This document shows, piece after piece, positions 6,705 through 8,418 of a stretch of DNA of 8,418 nt. The number at the start of each line of letters is the position of its first letter. Position 1 is the first letter of the stretch. Position numbers and translations under genes: made by a program. This stretch comes from JBFMFE01 sp040752295 (GTDB lineage: Bacteria > UBP15 > UBA6099 > JBFMBQ01): assembly GCA_040752295.1 (NCBI GenBank), contig JBFMFE010000224.1, positions 1 to 8,418 of the forward strand, read 5' to 3'. Under the pieces are notes generated by a model. That model did not search any database. It saw only the letters and a list, made by a program, of their open reading frames with translations, and was not told where the DNA came from.

Positions 6705-7835
6705 ATGGAATATGATTCAGACCCGAGCGGCGCCGTCCGCGACAACGCGGGACGGATACGGTCCCTGATCGAAACCCACTTCACCGCGACGGACGTGGCG
6801 GTGTACGACAGGTTCATCAGGTTCGTTGTCCACGATGTGAAGTCGCCTTTCAGGACTATACGGGACGACTTCGCCGCGGCGGGCTGCATGCCTCTGCTGC
6901 GCCGCCGCGCGGGATCGCGCATCTGCCTGCTCGTCAGAACGAGGCGGCGCGCCGGAACGTCCCCGCGGCGCGAGACCGCCGCCGCCGCCGCTCTCTTCGT
7001 CATCACGCTCGCGACCACCACCATGGCAGGCTATTTCTTTTCCGCGCCGATGGTCGAATACGGATTCATGAGCAACGTCTGGTGGGGCAGCGCGAGCTTC
7101 TCGTCCGGGCTGCTCTTCGTTCTGGGCTGTCACGAGATGGGGCACAAGCTGGCGGCGATGCGCTGCGGGATAGACGCCTCGCCGCCCTATTTCATCCCGC
7201 TTCCCTCGCTCGCCATGTTCGGAAGCGAGTTCGTGACGCTCGGAACGCTCGGCGCCGTGATACGCGTCAGATCGCCGCTTCCCAGCGACGACTCAGCCGT
7301 TGACATGGGACTCAACGGACCCATCGCCGGCTTTTTAGCCGCGGTCCCGATAGCGGTCCTCGGAGCGATGCTCTCGCGCCAGATTGCGCCCGAGCATCTT
7401 CCCGGGCGCGGGGTCGCGCTCTACTTCGGCGAACCCCTCATCCTCAAGGGGATAGCGTGGCTGTTCGCGCCGCGCGGCACGGGCGCCGTCGTGCCGCACC
7501 CGCTTCTTTTCGCCGGGTGGGTCGGGTTCTTCGTAACGAGCCTGAACCTGATACCGGTCGGTCAGCTCGACGGGGGGCACGTCATGAGGGCGCTCGTGGG
7601 ACAGCGGCGGTTCCGGTTCCTGTCGCTCGCGATAGTTTTCTCCCTTTTCGCCCTCGGATTCGTCTGGTACGGCTGGTTCGTGTGGTCCGCCGTCGGGCTG
7701 CTTCTCACCCTCAGGAAATATCCCCGCGTAATGAACGAGTTCGAGGGGCTGTCGAGGGCGAAGAGGCGAAAGGCGCTCCTCGCGCCCGTGCTGTTCGCCC
7801 TCTGCTTCATGCCGGTTCCCATCGCAGTCCGCTGA
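6705..7835 (+). CDS. M50 family intramembrane metalloprotease (site-2 protease type)
   Basis: A complete 376-residue polytopic membrane protease. HEMGH at 143-147 is the zinc-binding HExxH motif (His143, Glu144, His147) within a hydrophobic helix. NLIPVGQLDGGH at 281-292 supplies the third zinc ligand, Asp289. NGPIAGF at 204-210 is the conserved loop between them. A soluble N-terminal region (about 1-85) precedes the first membrane segment (about 91-112). Further segments lie near 132-150, 203-224, 262-284, 305-336 and 357-373. The ending, with RKALLAPVLFALCFMPVPI, resembles archaeal and plant EGY-type site-2 proteases rather than SpoIVFB, with which it shares only the fold and motifs. There is no PDZ domain. 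Such enzymes cleave membrane-embedded proteins such as anti-sigma factors, often after a first cut by another protease. The gene is divergent from the operon containing the S55 protease; the substrate is unknown. Confidence 0.93.
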   Translation: MEYDSDPSGAVRDNAGRIRSLIETHFTATDVAVYDRFIRFVVHDVKSPFRTIRDDFAAAGCMPLLRRRAGSRICLLVRTRRRAGTSPRRETAAAAALFVITLATTTMAGYFFSAPMVEYGFMSNVWWGSASFSSGLLFVLGCHEMGHKLAAMRCGIDASPPYFIPLPSLAMFGSEFVTLGTLGAVIRVRSPLPSDDSAVDMGLNGPIAGFLAAVPIAVLGAMLSRQIAPEHLPGRGVALYFGEPLILKGIAWLFAPRGTGAVVPHPLLFAGWVGFFVTSLNLIPVGQLDGGHVMRALVGQRRFRFLSLAIVFSLFALGFVWYGWFVWSAVGLLLTLRKYPRVMNEFEGLSRAKRRKALLAPVLFALCFMPVPIAVR

Positions 7836-7982
7836 GCCGGCGGACGGGCTTCAATACCGGGCGGCCAGTCTGCAACATGCAGACGCATTGTTATTTTCGG
7901 AAGGCGACGCTTAACGGGAAGCGTGAGTGGTTGGACTATCGCGGCTACTGCAAAAGTAGAACGAAACATCCGGTCGTCAGGA

Positions 7983-8159
7983 TCATTTTTTCACCTTTTC
8001 ACGCAAGGAAAGTTTCAAGCCGTATCTTTTCTTGCACGCTTCCGCTTCCGCTCGTATTTTCTCCACATATTCCTCGTCCGACATGTTCTTTGTCTCTTCG
8101 CGAATGTCCGCCCTGATCCTTCGCAGCATTCTCATGACTTCCGGTTCCTTGTTGTTCAT
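7983..8159 (-). CDS. Small antitoxin-like protein (58 aa) beside a PIN-domain remnant
   Basis: Reading on the minus strand from ATG at 8159 gives a 58-residue, charged, helix-rich protein beginning MNNKEPEVMRMLRRIRADIR and containing EETKNMSDEEYVEKIRAEAE. The (I)R-x-E-I-x-E-E-T-K-x-M-(S/T)-x-E-E-x pattern is one I recall from small proteins encoded directly downstream of PIN-domain toxins. GGTGA six bases ahead of the ATG is a good ribosome site. The upstream neighbour is the tail of a PIN domain, which supports an antitoxin role. G+C is clearly lower than in the rest of the window, suggesting acquisition. A chance ORF is possible given its size, but coding-like composition, ribosome site and context argue for a gene. 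Confidence 0.6.
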   Translation of the reverse strand: MNNKEPEVMRMLRRIRADIREETKNMSDEEYVEKIRAEAEACKKRYGLKLSLREKVKK

Positions 8160-8160
8160 T

Positions 8161-8286
8161 TGAAATCACCCCATGTACAGTGCTTATTTTAAGCTCTCTG
8201 TATCCTTCCGCCGTATTTACCGCATTTACTCCGGCAATGGTTTTCATCTTGACAATATGTTTCAGATTCCAACTGACAAACTGAAC
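8161..8286 (-). pseudogene. C-terminal remnant of a PIN-domain (VapC-like) toxin
   Basis: The minus strand encodes VQFVSWNLKHIVKMKTIAG followed by VNAVNTAEGYRELKIS and then GVIS. This matches the usual end of PIN-domain ribonuclease toxins: VSWNFKHIV, then NxVN, GY and EI. About 100 upstream residues carrying the first acidic catalytic residues are absent: the frame meets a stop at about 8335 and the preceding codons do not look like a PIN domain. Downstream the frame has no stop near the expected toxin end but stays open, out of frame, through the antitoxin-like gene to 7999. The toxin is therefore almost certainly inactive. A frameshift plus deletion, or sequencing error, are the alternatives. 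Confidence 0.7.
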
Positions 8287-8302
8287 AGTAGTACGTTTTT
8301 CC

Positions 8303-8418
8303 TCACGCGGCAAGAGTGATTTCCGGCAATCTGTCTAAGTCGGCGTTTTCGAGGATGAATAAAGCGATGTCGGAGTGATTATCCGCAGCGAAGAGATATT
8401 CGGGAAGCGATTGGCGGA
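8303..8418 (-). CDS. 3' end of an unrecognised ORF entering from the right edge
   Basis: On the minus strand, from the window edge to TGA at 8303-8305, an open frame encodes 37 residues. They include LPEYLFAADNHSDIALFILE and end DRLPEITLAA. The composition is protein-like and the other two frames contain stops, but no family can be recognised from so short a piece. It ends about 20 bases before the PIN remnant, so a deletion could have joined it to the toxin tail, or it may be an out-of-frame part of the decayed toxin locus. Confidence 0.35.
   Translation of the reverse strand, partial: RQSLPEYLFAADNHSDIALFILENADLDRLPEITLAA

Noticed and set aside
7836..7982. Terminator for the M50 gene: CTGCA-ACA-TGCAG (7870-7882), ACGCTT-N6-AAGCGT (7907-7924) and CTACT-N5-AGTAG (7945-7959)
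   Set aside because: Stems are only 5-6 bases and none has a following T-tract; I see no gene in this stretch.
7562..8192. Plus- and minus-strand open frames of 89-219 codons across the M50 end and the antitoxin-like gene
   Set aside because: They run across the stop of the M50 gene or antisense to the antitoxin-like gene, with no domain signal.
1..8418. tRNA, rRNA, CRISPR array, insertion sequence
   Set aside because: No cloverleaf, rRNA motif, regular repeat-spacer array, transposase or terminal inverted repeats were seen.

Overview
This is a GC-rich window (about 62% G+C by hand count in 7261-7320) from a bacterium with no recognisable species marker. An acyl-lipidated-type secreted protein with a pseudopilin-like segment and several Sec signal peptides suggest a Gram-negative cell envelope. 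The S55 protease belongs to a type I associate with Acidobacteria and other little-cultured Gram-negative lineages; this placement is inference.

Layout. The left three quarters are a leftward (minus-strand) block. It starts from a probable promoter near 6473-6501 and runs: sugar phosphate isomerase/epimerase-like TIM barrel (5655-6440), SpoIVB-type S55 serine protease (3925-5658), secreted beta-propeller protein with C-terminal beta-sandwich domains (1772-3928). Both junctions are 4-base ATGA stop/start overlaps, so the three products are probably translationally coupled. After a hairpin (1721-1750) and a gap of about 200 bases comes a putative secreted lipoprotein (157-1572) with a ligand-binding-like domain, a pseudopilin-like segment and two Ig-like repeats. 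Divergently, on the plus strand, lies a complete M50 (site-2 protease type) intramembrane metalloprotease (6705-7835). The 264-base gap between the divergent genes holds a consensus -10 box bracketed by two dyads, plus a small cluster of direct repeats.

The right end (about 7980-8418) drops to roughly 40% G+C. It holds a 58-residue antitoxin-like ORF, the C-terminal remnant of a PIN-domain (VapC-like) toxin just upstream of it, and the 3' end of an unrecognised ORF running off the window. It looks like a decayed accessory toxin-antitoxin locus.

The most interesting reading is that an S55 signalling-type protease and an M50 intramembrane protease sit back to back. In Bacillus subtilis the S55 protease SpoIVB triggers activity of the M50 protease SpoIVFB. 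Here the S55 catalytic motifs occur in the opposite order (Ser before His) to SpoIVB, suggesting a circularly permuted domain, and there is no PDZ domain. Whether the two proteases form a pathway is inference from proximity.
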